A stretch of DNA of 64,000 nt from Idiomarina ramblicola (GTDB taxonomy: Bacteria; Pseudomonadota; Gammaproteobacteria; Enterobacterales; Alteromonadaceae): NCBI RefSeq assembly GCF_003987255.1, contig NZ_PIQC01000001.1, positions 496,001 through 560,000 on the forward strand, given 5' to 3'. The notes under the pieces were generated by a model, which saw only the letters and a list, made by a program, of their open reading frames with translations, was not told the origin of the DNA and searched no databases. Position 1 is the stretch's first letter; every line of letters starts with the position of its first letter. The translations under genes were made by a program, and so were the position numbers. Positions 9,325 to 19,590 of this stretch are shown here, piece after piece.

Positions 9325-11292
9325 TCAGCCTTCCAATAACCAACGCTCAGCAGCCTCTACATAACGCGGTTTACCCACGAGTAAGACCACATCCTGTGAT
9401 TGCAGCTCGATATCACTATCAGGATTCGGGAATTCTTCATCATCACGCCGCAAAGCTTTCAACTGAACCTGATGCTTCTCCCAATCAAGCTCGTCAATGC
9501 GTTTACCATTAGCCCAGGCACCTTCCGGCAACGTTAAAGCTCGCAAAAACTCAAGTTTATCGGGAAGTTCTGGATCCATATCCGTTTCTGACCCCTGGAA
9601 GAAGCCATGCATCTCACCGTAATGGTTACGCCGTTCTTTATCCAGCCGCGCCAGAATGCGGCGTATCGGAATGCCACTTCGATTCAGCACATGAGAAATC
9701 AGCATCAAACTCGCTTCCAGTGTATCCGGCACCACCTGAGAGGCGCCGGCTTCCTGCAACTGAGTCAGTCGCATATCATCCTTACTACGTACAATAATAT
9801 AAGCCTCTGGATTTAACTGCCGCAGCTCTTTTAATACGTCCAAAGCCCGTAAGTCATCAGCGAAACTGATAATAATCAAATCGACTTTTTCGGCCCCTAC
9901 AGCCCGCAAAATATCTCGACGTGAGCTGTCTCCAAAGTAAACCCGGGCACCACCAGCCACTGCCTCCTGCACCCGCATAGGGTCATTGTCGACGGCAATA
10001 TGTGTAATTCCCTCTGCGTCCAGAAACCGGCTCATGGTCTGCCCAACCCGGCCAAAACCGCAAATGAGCACCTGATTTTCAAGTCCTTCATTGCCCGTGG
10101 TACGTTGTTGCTCTATATCAACTAAGGGATCGGGGTGGCGAACAACCAAGTTAACCAGAGGTTTAAGGCGATGAATGGCGATGGGTGTTATCGCCATACT
10201 CAGCACACCAATGCCTATCATGCTGGTGATAATCTCTTTGCTCAGTAAGCCGTGGCTACTTGCTAACGCCACAATAACGAAACCAAATTCCCCCATTTGG
10301 AACAACGAAATACCGCTACCCCAGGCATCTTCGTCTCTTTCCCCCATAAGTCGGGCTACCGAACTTATCAGAGCAATTTTAATCACCGCCATAATAACCA
10401 ATGCAAGCAGTATCCAGTGCAAATTCTGAACAAATCCGTAAAGCTGAAGCTGCATGCCGATAGTGGTAAAGAACAAACCCATCAGAATGTCACGAAATGG
10501 ACGAATATCGGCTTCCAACTGATGTTTGTACTGGCTTTCACCCAGCATCATTCCGGCAAGAAAGGCCCCCAGCGCCATAGAAAGTCCGAATATGTGCGTC
10601 ATACCACCAGCAACCAAGGCAACCAGCAGTGTGGCAAGAACAAACAGCTCGTCCGTCCTTTGCTTGGCAATTTCCTTAAATAAATAGGGTAATACCCACT
10701 TGCCAATGGTCATCAGCACAGCAATAACCGCTGCACCTTTCGCTAGCGCAAGCAGTAAAGTATAGCCAATGTTGCCGTCATCAGATGCCAGTAATGGAAT
10801 AATAATAAGTAACGGGACAACGGCTATATCCTGAAATAATAGGATAGCGACACTCATCTGCCCCCGCCGAGTGGAAGTTTGCGCGCTTTCTTTCAGCTGT
10901 TTAATTACAACCGCAGTAGATGAAAGCGCTAACGCCCCCGCTATCGCCAGCGAAGCTGCCCATTCGTCCAGCCAAATAAACCCAATGAGCAAAAATATTA
11001 ACAGCGACCCGAGAACCTGAGCCGCCCCTAATCCGAAAACCCAACGTCGCATGGCAATCATTTTCGGCAACGAAAACTCTAATCCAAGCGAGAACAAAAG
11101 CAGTACTATTCCCAGTTCTGCCACCAGGTGATAGTCATCAGGGTCGGCTATCCAGCCCATGACATCCGGTCCGGCAATAATACCAGCCACTAAGTAAGCC
11201 AAAATGGCTGGTAGCTTAATTCTTCGGAACAACCAGACCAAAATCACGGCAACTGCTAATAACAGCAGAAGACTGGAAAAAGTACCGTTCAT
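9325..11292 (-). CDS. CPA2 family K+/H+ antiporter with RCK domain (KefB/KefC-like)
   Basis: A 655-residue cation:proton antiporter. About twelve transmembrane segments occupy residues 5-385, including GLEF at 70-73 and the ion-translocation motif FQD (Q154, D155). A TrkA-N/RCK nucleotide-binding domain follows with GFGRVG at 412-417 and VDNDP, then a TrkA-C-type domain (about 560-650). KefB/KefC-type proteins expel K+ during electrophile stress under glutathione-adduct control; I see no KefF/KefG partner, so glutathione gating is not shown. It lies 121 bases upstream of the efflux adaptor gene on the same strand and may be cotranscribed. Confidence 0.88.
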   Translation of the reverse strand: MNGTFSSLLLLLAVAVILVWLFRRIKLPAILAYLVAGIIAGPDVMGWIADPDDYHLVAELGIVLLLFSLGLEFSLPKMIAMRRWVFGLGAAQVLGSLLIFLLIGFIWLDEWAASLAIAGALALSSTAVVIKQLKESAQTSTRRGQMSVAILLFQDIAVVPLLIIIPLLASDDGNIGYTLLLALAKGAAVIAVLMTIGKWVLPYLFKEIAKQRTDELFVLATLLVALVAGGMTHIFGLSMALGAFLAGMMLGESQYKHQLEADIRPFRDILMGLFFTTIGMQLQLYGFVQNLHWILLALVIMAVIKIALISSVARLMGERDEDAWGSGISLFQMGEFGFVIVALASSHGLLSKEIITSMIGIGVLSMAITPIAIHRLKPLVNLVVRHPDPLVDIEQQRTTGNEGLENQVLICGFGRVGQTMSRFLDAEGITHIAVDNDPMRVQEAVAGGARVYFGDSSRRDILRAVGAEKVDLIIISFADDLRALDVLKELRQLNPEAYIIVRSKDDMRLTQLQEAGASQVVPDTLEASLMLISHVLNRSGIPIRRILARLDKERRNHYGEMHGFFQGSETDMDPELPDKLEFLRALTLPEGAWANGKRIDELDWEKHQVQLKALRRDDEEFPNPDSDIELQSQDVVLLVGKPRYVEAAERWLLEG

Positions 11293-11458
11293 TTAGACGC
11301 CCCCGAATAGATGTATTTCTGTCGTGTCAAAATAGTAACACTCTTTTGTTTCAGAAAAACTAGCTCTTATAAAGTTTTGTAAATTCTACAGTTTTTATTT
11401 TTGGCTTAAATTTTGCAATGTCATTTTTAATTACTAAATTGAGGTGCAAAGGTTTGCC

Positions 11459-12364
11459 ATGTTAAACAGAGCAGTCGCAAAAGCTGAGAGTAAAATAACT
11501 GAGGGAAAAACTCAGGCGATCATCAGTCAATTGACGTCATCAACTGATCTGCAAAGCCGATCGACGCCATTAAGCGAACGTTTGCAAACCTCACTAGACC
11601 TGCACCAAGTGCTTTCCATATACGCGGAGTACATGCTCCAGCGTTTACCTGTCAGCGCGCTACAATTCATTTCCGATGACCAAATTATTAATGTCGTCGG
11701 TGACTATGAGAATCGTGAAAGTGAATTTTCCGTCATGCTCTACGCAGACAAAGAATATCTGGGCCAAATGGTTTACCAATTCAAACGCCCTCCCTCATAC
11801 GTCAATAAGGTTCGACTGGAGCAGATGCACCGTCTGTTGACTTTCCCTTTGCGAAACGCCATTCAATTTTCACGTTTAAGAAAAGTTGCCGTACGCGATC
11901 ATTTAACCGGCTTGGGCAACAGAGCGTTACTGGATGAAACATTAGAACATCTTAGTGCCCGTTTAAAGCGCGATAACAATCAATCGCATAGTGTAATGCT
12001 ATTGGATATGGATGGCTTCAAAGCAGTCAATGACCGCCACGGCCATCAACAAGGCGATGAAGTACTCAAACAGTTTGGGCGTTTATTGCAACAACAGTTA
12101 CGCGATACCGACCGAGTGTTCCGCTATGGCGGTGATGAGTTCGTCCTGATATTAGAAAATACGCAGGCTGAACAGGCTGAAGAAATTTTTTCGCGCATTC
12201 GTAATGCTCTCAATAATGACATTAACCTTGCCACTTTTAATATTGGTGTCAGCGCTGGCAGTCTGGTAATGGAAAGCTTTCACAGCCCTCAGGATATTAT
12301 TGATGAGGCAGACAGACGCCTATACGCCGCTAAAGTAGCGGGTAAAGATCAGCATCTGAGCTAA
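11459..12364 (+). CDS. Diguanylate cyclase (GGDEF domain)
   Basis: About 301 residues. The C-terminal half is a GGDEF domain that makes cyclic di-GMP from two GTP. The active-site loop RYGGDEF is intact, and five residues before GGDEF stands RDTD, a full RxxD inhibitory site, so product feedback is expected. The first 130 residues have no membrane segment and may form a GAF-like sensor; the ligand is unknown. I prefer the ATG at 11459, which has AAAGG six bases upstream, over an in-frame GTG at 11444 with no ribosome site. The 3' end overlaps convergent tilS by 35 bases. Confidence 0.9.
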   Translation: MLNRAVAKAESKITEGKTQAIISQLTSSTDLQSRSTPLSERLQTSLDLHQVLSIYAEYMLQRLPVSALQFISDDQIINVVGDYENRESEFSVMLYADKEYLGQMVYQFKRPPSYVNKVRLEQMHRLLTFPLRNAIQFSRLRKVAVRDHLTGLGNRALLDETLEHLSARLKRDNNQSHSVMLLDMDGFKAVNDRHGHQQGDEVLKQFGRLLQQQLRDTDRVFRYGGDEFVLILENTQAEQAEEIFSRIRNALNNDINLATFNIGVSAGSLVMESFHSPQDIIDEADRRLYAAKVAGKDQHLS

Positions 12365-13661
12365 TCCAGACAGGTTCAGGTAAGGCAATATTATCGATAG
12401 TCTGGTAGCTAAACCAACCAAGGCTCGCAACCCATAGGTATTCGTCGTTTAGCTCAAGGACCGGTCGTCTTTGTCTTAACCAAGGTGGAACTCCCGCTTG
12501 CTTTAACCAGTCTTTAAGTTTTTTTCGCCCTTGTCGTCCCGGTTTTGCCAGCTTTTCTGCCGTTGGTGAAAAAGTCAGCTTGAGTCGATTATCACCGGCA
12601 ATTAAATCCGCCGGAATACTCAGTTTACCCCAGACACCTAAGTCTATATCGGTATCAATAATCTGGCGCTCTTCAGGTAACTCCCCTGCGACAATATCGC
12701 ACCACAACGCTTGCTGAAAATAGCGGACGCAGTACCCATCACATTGCACTTGTAACTGACTATCTTTACGGGCCGACTCTGCCTGCAGTCGAATTTGTTC
12801 TAGTTGCTCATAACTGGGCAGCGAGCGCTTCATTGTCTGCAACCAGGTTCTCAGTAAAGCTCTCTGCATTGCAGACGACTGATTTTCTAAAAGGCTGAGC
12901 GGAAAGTGACTCTTATGCGTCTGAGCTTTACCTAATCTCTCCAGTAACAGCTCGTCCATAACCTGTTGTTGCTCAGCACAGAGTTTTGCTGCCCTTAAAA
13001 CGCTCTGACCGAATTGTGGCCAGCGTTCTTCTATAAGCGGAACCACTTTGTGACGCAGAAAATTTCTTTCAATACGAGTGTCGTAGTTGGTGTCGTCTTC
13101 AATCCAGGTCAGACTCTGTTGCTGTGCATACTCAAGAATTTGCTCTTTACTGACACTGAGCAACGGACGGCACAATCGACGGTTTCCTGTCCATGGCTGA
13201 ATACTGGCCATAGACGATAATCCTTTCGGGCCACTGCCGCGTTTTAATTGCAGGAAAAACGTTTCGATCTGATCGTTTCTGTGTTGTCCCAATAACAGCA
13301 CAGCGTCATCTTTGGTTAGCTCTGCTAATCGCTGATAGCGTCTTTCCCTTCCGGCCGCTTCTTTGCTTTGACGGTTTGCAATCGGCACGTGCAGCGGTTC
13401 AAAAATGGTTTCAATACCATAAGCTTTAGCCGCTTGCTCGATAGTCAATGACCAATTAGCCGAACTTGGATGGAAACTATGATCGAGATGAATCGCCAAA
13501 TAGCGATATTGTGGGTTTTGCCGACGATACCGCATCAGCAAATCAAGAACAGTCTGCGAGTCGGCTCCCCCGCCCAGGGCCGCAACCAATTGCTGCCCCG
13601 GCTTTAGGGAGAGAGACTCTAAGCTTTTAGAAAACAGGTCGTAAAGACCATCAGCCATCAT
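12330..13661 (-). CDS. tilS: tRNA(Ile)-lysidine synthase
   Basis: A 443-residue ATP-dependent enzyme that converts C34 of the tRNA-Ile CAU anticodon to lysidine. The N-terminal PP-loop domain is recognisable but reads LGGGADSQTV instead of the common SGGxDS. HLDHSFHP, GQHRNDQIETFFLQLKRGSG and RPLL match the family. Central and C-terminal TilS domains follow (about 240-320 and 365-440, with GRQGRKKLKDWLKQAGVPPWLR). It starts 6 bases after accA, the same accA-tilS order as in Escherichia coli, and its end overlaps the diguanylate cyclase by 35 bases. Confidence 0.93.
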   Translation of the reverse strand: MMADGLYDLFSKSLESLSLKPGQQLVAALGGGADSQTVLDLLMRYRRQNPQYRYLAIHLDHSFHPSSANWSLTIEQAAKAYGIETIFEPLHVPIANRQSKEAAGRERRYQRLAELTKDDAVLLLGQHRNDQIETFFLQLKRGSGPKGLSSMASIQPWTGNRRLCRPLLSVSKEQILEYAQQQSLTWIEDDTNYDTRIERNFLRHKVVPLIEERWPQFGQSVLRAAKLCAEQQQVMDELLLERLGKAQTHKSHFPLSLLENQSSAMQRALLRTWLQTMKRSLPSYEQLEQIRLQAESARKDSQLQVQCDGYCVRYFQQALWCDIVAGELPEERQIIDTDIDLGVWGKLSIPADLIAGDNRLKLTFSPTAEKLAKPGRQGRKKLKDWLKQAGVPPWLRQRRPVLELNDEYLWVASLGWFSYQTIDNIALPEPVWISSDADLYPLL

Positions 13662-13667
13662 TGGAAA

Positions 13668-14624
13668 TTAGCAGTAGCCAAAAGACATGAGTTTACGGTA
13701 GCGCTGGTCCAGCAACTCGTCGTGACTCAAGCCTTCCAGGCTTTCCAGGTCAGACAACAACTGATGTTTCAGGCGTGACGCCATTTCTTCCTGGTGACGG
13801 TGCGCGCCACCCAAAGGTTCCGGTATAATCGCATCGATAAGCCCAAGTTCCTTGCTGCGCTGTGCCGTAACGCCCATTGCTTCTGCGGCTAATGGTGCCT
13901 TGCTGGCGCTCTTCCACAGTATCGAGGCACACCCCTCAGGAGAAATGACCGAATAAGTGCTGTATTGCAGCATGTTGACCCTATCACCAACACCTATTGC
14001 TAATGCGCCGCCAGAGCCACCTTCACCGATAACAGTACAAACGATAGGAACGGTTAAACGTGCCATCACTTTCAAATTACGTGCGATGGCTTCACTCTGA
14101 CCGCGTTCTTCTGCACCAATACCGGGATAAGCCCCAGGCGTATCAATAAAAGTAACGACGGGCATGTTAAAACGTTCAGCCGTTTCCATCAGGCGCAACG
14201 CTTTACGATAACCTTCAGGTTTTGGCATACCAAAGTTACGACGGATTTTTTCTTTGGTTTCGCGCCCTTTTTGTTGACCGATAACCATGACTGGTTTACC
14301 GCCTAAACGGGCAATACCACCAATAATCGCTTCGTCGTTGGCAAACGAACGATCTCCGGCCATTTCATCAAACTCGGTGAATATCATGCGAATATAGTCA
14401 AGCGTATAAGGTCGCAATGGATGCCGTGCCAGTTGAGCGACTTGCCACGCGCCAAGATCAGAAAAGATTTTTTCTGTCAGCTCCTGACTCTTAGTGGTCA
14501 ACCGCTGAACTTCTTCTTCTAAGTTAAGATCCAGTTGTCCACGGTCACCGACAGATTTCAGCTCTTCGATTTGCGCTTCAAGTTCCGCAATAGGTTGTTC
14601 AAAATCCAGAAAATTAAGGCTCAT
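13668..14624 (-). CDS. accA: Acetyl-CoA carboxylase carboxyltransferase subunit alpha
   Basis: A 318-residue alpha subunit; with AccD it transfers carboxyl from carboxybiotin to acetyl-CoA to form malonyl-CoA, the first step of fatty-acid synthesis. The N-terminal helix [20 protein letters not shown] and the crotonase-fold motifs ([52 protein letters not shown]) are classical. Its length equals the usual 315-320. It sits 15 bases after dnaE and 6 before tilS, in the conserved dnaE-accA-tilS order. Confidence 0.97.
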   Translation of the reverse strand: MSLNFLDFEQPIAELEAQIEELKSVGDRGQLDLNLEEEVQRLTTKSQELTEKIFSDLGAWQVAQLARHPLRPYTLDYIRMIFTEFDEMAGDRSFANDEAIIGGIARLGGKPVMVIGQQKGRETKEKIRRNFGMPKPEGYRKALRLMETAERFNMPVVTFIDTPGAYPGIGAEERGQSEAIARNLKVMARLTVPIVCTVIGEGGSGGALAIGVGDRVNMLQYSTYSVISPEGCASILWKSASKAPLAAEAMGVTAQRSKELGLIDAIIPEPLGGAHRHQEEMASRLKHQLLSDLESLEGLSHDELLDQRYRKLMSFGYC

Positions 14625-14639
14625 TCGCTGTCATTTCCT

Positions 14640-17600
14640 TTAAAATTCAAGTGAAACTTGCTGAATTCCCAGCAAATTCTGTAATTCGTATAGTAATTCA
14701 TCAGACGGATTCACATACCATTGTGCGCCAACATTTAAAGTGGCCTCAACACGTTCCGACTGATACCGCATTTTTATCGGACAAGTCCCTTCAGCAAAGG
14801 GCTGTAATAGCTTTTCCAGTTTTCCGGCCAGGCCGTTGGCGAGCTGTTCATCTGTTACTGTAATCGCCAAATGTCGGAGATAAGTCTCCCGAGCCTGTTC
14901 AATTGCCATCACTTCTCTGGCAGTCATTGTATTGCTATTACTGAAGTTATCAAATCTGACCTCACCTTTTATCCACAAAATTCGGTCTTTTTCGAGCAAT
15001 TCCTGATAACTTTCGTACTCATTACTAAATAAGCGTACATCCATGCGCGCGGTTTTATCATCTAAGGTCACTATAGCAAAACGCTGACCCCGTTTATTGG
15101 TCAGAACCCGTACATCGATAACTAACCCAGCAATGGCGATACTTTCATCTTTACGGGTTGGAGTAACATTCGCCAAGGTACTATTAATATAGTGCTTAAG
15201 TTCTTCTCGAAAACGATTAATTGGATGGCCCGTTAAATATAAACCAAGGGTATCACGTTCCCCTTCTAACCAAACTGCTTCCGACCACTTACGAACACTG
15301 ACAAACTCTTGTTCCACGGCTTCCGGCTCTGTCGTCAGAACCCCAAACATATCCGACTGACCAATTTTTTCTGCGTTCAAATGCTGCTCTGCCTGACGAA
15401 TCGCTTTTTCCAGTGTTGCCATTAACGCTGCACGGTGAGGCCCCAGATTATCCATTGCGCCGGCCCGAATTAAACGCTGAAGAATACGTTTGTTCATTCG
15501 TTTTAAATCGACCCGGCAACAGAAATCAAATAAGTCGCGGAATGGACCACCTTCTTCCCGCGCTTTTATTATTGATTCAATTGGCCCTTCGCCTACACCT
15601 TTTATCGCACCAATACCGTAAACCACCCGCTGCTGCTCATCGACGATAAACTTGTACTCGCCTTTATTCACGTCTGGTGGCAGCAAATCCAGTCCCATGC
15701 GTTCACATTCGTCGGCCAGGGTGACAATTTTGTCCGTGTTGTCCATATCAGCAGACATCACCGCTGCCATGAACTCCGCTGGATAATGCGTTTTCATCCA
15801 TAGGGTTTGATAAGACACCAACGCATAGGCTGCAGAGTGTGACTTATTAAAGCCATAACCCGCGAACTTTTCCACCAAATCGAAGATTTTCGTGGCCAGT
15901 TCGGGATCGATGTTGTTTTGAGCTGCCCCTTCGCGGAAAATCTCGCGCTGCTTCTCCATTTCTTCGAGCTTTTTCTTGCCCATGGCCCGGCGTAATAAAT
16001 CTGCCCCGCCCAGCGTATAACCAGCTAAAACCTGAGCAATTTGCATGACCTGCTCTTGATACAGAATAACGCCGTAAGTCGGTTCCAATATGGGTTTTAA
16101 ACTGTCGTGCTGATACTCCACGTCAGGATAAGAAATTTCTTCCCGGCCATGCTTACGATCGATGAAGTTATCCACCATGCCAGATTGCAATGGGCCCGGA
16201 CGGAATAACGCAACCAAAGCGATGATATCCTCAAACGAGTCTGGTAAGAGCTTTTTAATCAGCTCTTTCATACCACGCGATTCCAACTGGAAAACTGCCG
16301 TGGTTTCCGCCTTTTTAAGTAATCTAAAACACTTCGGATCGGTTAAATCAATTGAGGTAATATCAATAGGCTCTTTACCACTTTGGGCATGGCGACGGTT
16401 CACCATATCAACGGCCCACTGAATAATGGTCAGCGTTCTCAACCCCAAAAAGTCGAACTTAACCAGGCCTGCCGATTCCACATCGTCTTTATCAAACTGA
16501 GTTACCGGATTGTTGCCTTCGTCATCACAATACAGCGGCGAAAAATCGGTAATTTTAGTTGGGGAAATAACCACACCACCGGCATGTTTACCGGCATTAC
16601 GGGTCACACCTTCCAAAATTCTGGCCATATCAATAATGGCCTTAACTTCTTCATCTTGTTCGTACGCGGCACCAAGTTGAGGCTCAATTTCAAAGGCTTT
16701 GGCCAGAGTCATGCCCGGATCGCCCGGTATTAATTTGGAAATTCGGTCGACAAAACCATAAGGGTGAGCCAGTACTCGCCCAACATCTCGTATCGCCGCC
16801 TTGGCCGCCATGGTGCCGAAAGTAATAATCTGCGAAACCGCTTCACGACCATAAAGGTCAGCAACGTGATCAATAACCTCATCGCGGCGATCCATGCAAA
16901 AATCGACATCAAAGTCAGGCATAGAAACCCGTTCTGGGTTCAGGAATCGTTCGAAAAGCAAGTCAAACTCGAGCGGATCAAGATCAGTGATTTTAAGCGC
17001 ATAGGCCACCAATGACCCTGCACCCGATCCCCGTCCCGGTCCGACTGGTATGCCGTTGTCTTTACTCCACTGAATGAACTCCATAACGATAAGAAAGTAG
17101 CCGGGAAAGCCCATATCGTTGATAACACCCAGCTCTCGTTTGAGTCGTTCATCATACTCCGGCCGTTTTTGTTGCCGCTCTTCGGCATCCGGAAACAAAA
17201 ACTCTAAGCGCTCTTCTAAGCCTTCTTCCGAAGCTTTAATTAAAAATTCTTCAGTGGTCAGATTACCGGTTGGGAACTTGGGCAGAAAGTACTCACCCAG
17301 CCGCACGGTGACATTACAGCGTTTTGCTATCTCAACCGTGTTCTCTATTGCTTCAGGAATGTCAGAAAACAATTCGACCATCTCTTCGCTGGAGCGTAAA
17401 TATTGCTGCGGAGAGTATTTTTTGGGGCGGCGCTTATCTTCCAGCTGATACCCGTCGTGAATAGCCACTCGAATTTCGTGAGGATCAAAGTCTTCTTCTT
17501 TGAGAAAAACGACTTCGTTGGTGGCGACAACCGGCAGTTCTGTTTCACCGGCAACAGCGACGGCTTTATGCAGATAATCTTCTTCCTGAGGGCGTCCGGT

Positions 17601-18116
17601 GCGAACCAGTTCAAGATAAAATCGATTCGGAAAGTATCGCTGATAAAAGTCCAGTGCAGCATTAAGCGGGCCATCATGGCCTCTGATTAAAGCTTGTCCA
17701 ACATCGCCCTGACGACCACCGGAAAGCAGAATAATGCCTTGGTTATGCTCTTGTAACCAGTCTTTATCGATAACTGGCTTACCTTTAATATTACCGCGCA
17801 GATAAGCCTTTGAGATAAGCTGAGTGATTTGTTGGTAGCCATCATTATCCATGGCCAGCGCAGTCAGCCGGAAAAGCTCCGATTCAGGATAGTCAGCCTG
17901 TACCCAAAAGTCACAGCCAATTAAGGGCTTTAGCCCAAGCTTGTGCGCCGCGCCATAGTAGCGAACCAAACCACAAAAGTTCATTTGATCGGTAATAGCT
18001 AACGCTGGCATGCCAGCATCAGCAACCGCTTCACAAATCGGCCCAACTTTCGCCAGGCCATCTATCATGGAAAAGTCACTATGAATTCTTAGGTGAACAA
18101 AATTTGGTGCAGTCAT
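14640..18116 (-). CDS. dnaE: DNA polymerase III subunit alpha
   Basis: A 1158-residue replicative polymerase catalytic subunit. The N-terminal PHP domain begins [15 protein letters not shown]. Polymerase active-site aspartates are D401 and D403 in PDFDVDF and D555 in KFDFLGL, the same numbers as in E. coli DnaE. A helix-hairpin-helix region, an OB-fold ([17 protein letters not shown]-like stretch near residue 1010) and a C-terminal tau-interaction region complete it. First gene of dnaE-accA-tilS. The proofreading subunit DnaQ is also in this window. Confidence 0.97.
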   Translation of the reverse strand: MTAPNFVHLRIHSDFSMIDGLAKVGPICEAVADAGMPALAITDQMNFCGLVRYYGAAHKLGLKPLIGCDFWVQADYPESELFRLTALAMDNDGYQQITQLISKAYLRGNIKGKPVIDKDWLQEHNQGIILLSGGRQGDVGQALIRGHDGPLNAALDFYQRYFPNRFYLELVRTGRPQEEDYLHKAVAVAGETELPVVATNEVVFLKEEDFDPHEIRVAIHDGYQLEDKRRPKKYSPQQYLRSSEEMVELFSDIPEAIENTVEIAKRCNVTVRLGEYFLPKFPTGNLTTEEFLIKASEEGLEERLEFLFPDAEERQQKRPEYDERLKRELGVINDMGFPGYFLIVMEFIQWSKDNGIPVGPGRGSGAGSLVAYALKITDLDPLEFDLLFERFLNPERVSMPDFDVDFCMDRRDEVIDHVADLYGREAVSQIITFGTMAAKAAIRDVGRVLAHPYGFVDRISKLIPGDPGMTLAKAFEIEPQLGAAYEQDEEVKAIIDMARILEGVTRNAGKHAGGVVISPTKITDFSPLYCDDEGNNPVTQFDKDDVESAGLVKFDFLGLRTLTIIQWAVDMVNRRHAQSGKEPIDITSIDLTDPKCFRLLKKAETTAVFQLESRGMKELIKKLLPDSFEDIIALVALFRPGPLQSGMVDNFIDRKHGREEISYPDVEYQHDSLKPILEPTYGVILYQEQVMQIAQVLAGYTLGGADLLRRAMGKKKLEEMEKQREIFREGAAQNNIDPELATKIFDLVEKFAGYGFNKSHSAAYALVSYQTLWMKTHYPAEFMAAVMSADMDNTDKIVTLADECERMGLDLLPPDVNKGEYKFIVDEQQRVVYGIGAIKGVGEGPIESIIKAREEGGPFRDLFDFCCRVDLKRMNKRILQRLIRAGAMDNLGPHRAALMATLEKAIRQAEQHLNAEKIGQSDMFGVLTTEPEAVEQEFVSVRKWSEAVWLEGERDTLGLYLTGHPINRFREELKHYINSTLANVTPTRKDESIAIAGLVIDVRVLTNKRGQRFAIVTLDDKTARMDVRLFSNEYESYQELLEKDRILWIKGEVRFDNFSNSNTMTAREVMAIEQARETYLRHLAITVTDEQLANGLAGKLEKLLQPFAEGTCPIKMRYQSERVEATLNVGAQWYVNPSDELLYELQNLLGIQQVSLEF

Positions 18117-18194
18117 TTTACGAATACAGTCTGGCTTTTTTCATTATCATTTTATGGTCTTTATTGTGCCTTATGCGGGCTCTGAAGTATATCG

Positions 18195-19490
18195 TCAGTG
18201 TAACTTCAAGCGTGGCTTTACTACGTGATTCAGTTTATCGACCATCAATAACAGCAGCATTTTCCACCAACCGTGTAAGGCTCTTTGGTGCATGCGATAT
18301 AAACTGGCGTAAGCCCAGCGCGCCAAAGTCCCCTCAAGCGACATCGACAAGCTCTTACTTTGCATCAAGTTACCCACAGCGGAAAAGCGGCTGAGCGAGA
18401 CAAGTGAACCTCTGTCTTTATACTGAAATAATTTTGCGGGTTTGCCCCGGTACTCACGCACAATATTCTGATACAAGCAGTCGGCCATCTGATGCGCAGA
18501 CTGAGCCCTGGGCGGTACCCAACGTTCATCATCAATGCGACAACCAGCGCAGTCACCAATGGCATAAATGCTTTGGTCAGATACCGACTGAAGATATTCA
18601 TTCACTTCAATTTGATTGTTTTTACGGACTTTTAAGCCCCACTCTTTCACAATATCGGGCGCGCGAACACCGGCTGCCCATACCATCAAGTTTGATTCAA
18701 TGTTCTCGCCTTCTGACAGTACCAGAGTATTTTCTTTAACCTCCGTGACAGGATTATTCAGGATAACCTCAACGCCAAGCGACTTGAGCTTTTTCTCGAC
18801 CGACTTTGACAAACGTTCAGGCAAAGCCGGTAAGAGTCGCTTACCAGCTTCAACCAGACGGACTTCGAAATGCTTTTGGTCCAAATAAGACAAACCATAA
18901 ATAGAAAGCAACGAGACTGAATGAATTAACTCTGCCGCTAATTCAACTCCTGTAGCGCCACCGCCAACAATAGCCAACGATAACTTTGTTTTCTGACCGT
19001 CTTCAATTGACTGATTTACCCGCAAAAATTCATTTAACAGATGTTCATGAAACTCATCGGCCTGACGTAACGAATCCAGAAAGTAACAGTGGTCTGCGAC
19101 TCCAGGCGTGCCAAAGTCTGCGGTAACGCTACCGATTGCCAAAATTAACCGATCATATTTAATGCTTCGCGGCGCTAGCACTTCATGGTTTTGTTCATCT
19201 TTTATCGCTGCTAGTTGAATCGACTTTTCTTCTTTGTTCACTGACTCTAATGTACCCACCAGGAATTGAAATCCTTCGCGAGCACTTTGCCCTCGATAAT
19301 CCAGCTCAGCTAAGCGTGAATCTAAAGCACCCGAGGCAACCTCGTGTAATAGCGGCTTCCACAAATGAGTGCTATTACGGTCAATTAACGTTACTTTTGC
19401 TTTCTTTTTGCGACCCAGCTTTCTTCCCAGCATCGTCGCTAATTCCAGTCCACCTGCACCACCACCAACAATAACAATCCGTTCTTGCAT
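18195..19490 (-). CDS. ndh: Type II NADH:quinone oxidoreductase (NDH-2)
   Basis: A 431-residue flavoprotein that passes electrons from NADH to quinone without pumping protons. The FAD-binding GGGAGG lies at residues 8-13 and the NAD-binding GGGATG near 175. AIGDCAG marks the second flavin contact, and WAAGVRAPDI is typical of NDH-2. A C-terminal amphipathic region (about 395-430, with ARWAYASLYRMHQ) would bind the inner-membrane surface. It is preceded by the M3 peptidase terminator and followed by 78 bases before dnaE, so it is probably a single transcription unit. Confidence 0.93.
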   Translation of the reverse strand: MQERIVIVGGGAGGLELATMLGRKLGRKKKAKVTLIDRNSTHLWKPLLHEVASGALDSRLAELDYRGQSAREGFQFLVGTLESVNKEEKSIQLAAIKDEQNHEVLAPRSIKYDRLILAIGSVTADFGTPGVADHCYFLDSLRQADEFHEHLLNEFLRVNQSIEDGQKTKLSLAIVGGGATGVELAAELIHSVSLLSIYGLSYLDQKHFEVRLVEAGKRLLPALPERLSKSVEKKLKSLGVEVILNNPVTEVKENTLVLSEGENIESNLMVWAAGVRAPDIVKEWGLKVRKNNQIEVNEYLQSVSDQSIYAIGDCAGCRIDDERWVPPRAQSAHQMADCLYQNIVREYRGKPAKLFQYKDRGSLVSLSRFSAVGNLMQSKSLSMSLEGTLARWAYASLYRMHQRALHGWWKMLLLLMVDKLNHVVKPRLKLH

Positions 19491-19516
19491 TTGTGCCTCA
19501 CCAATCTGCAGATAAT

Positions 19517-19552
19517 AAAAAAGCCACTGACGATGATAACGCCAGTGGCTTT
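19517..19552 (-). terminator. Rho-independent terminator after the M3 peptidase
   Basis: A perfect 10-bp stem (AAAGCCACTG / CAGTGGCTTT, 19520-19552) with a 13-base loop is followed on the minus strand by a run of T (complement of 19517-19522). Confidence 0.85.
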
Positions 19553-19590
19553 ATATAACGACTGTTCAGTCGAAATTATTTCAGCACAAC

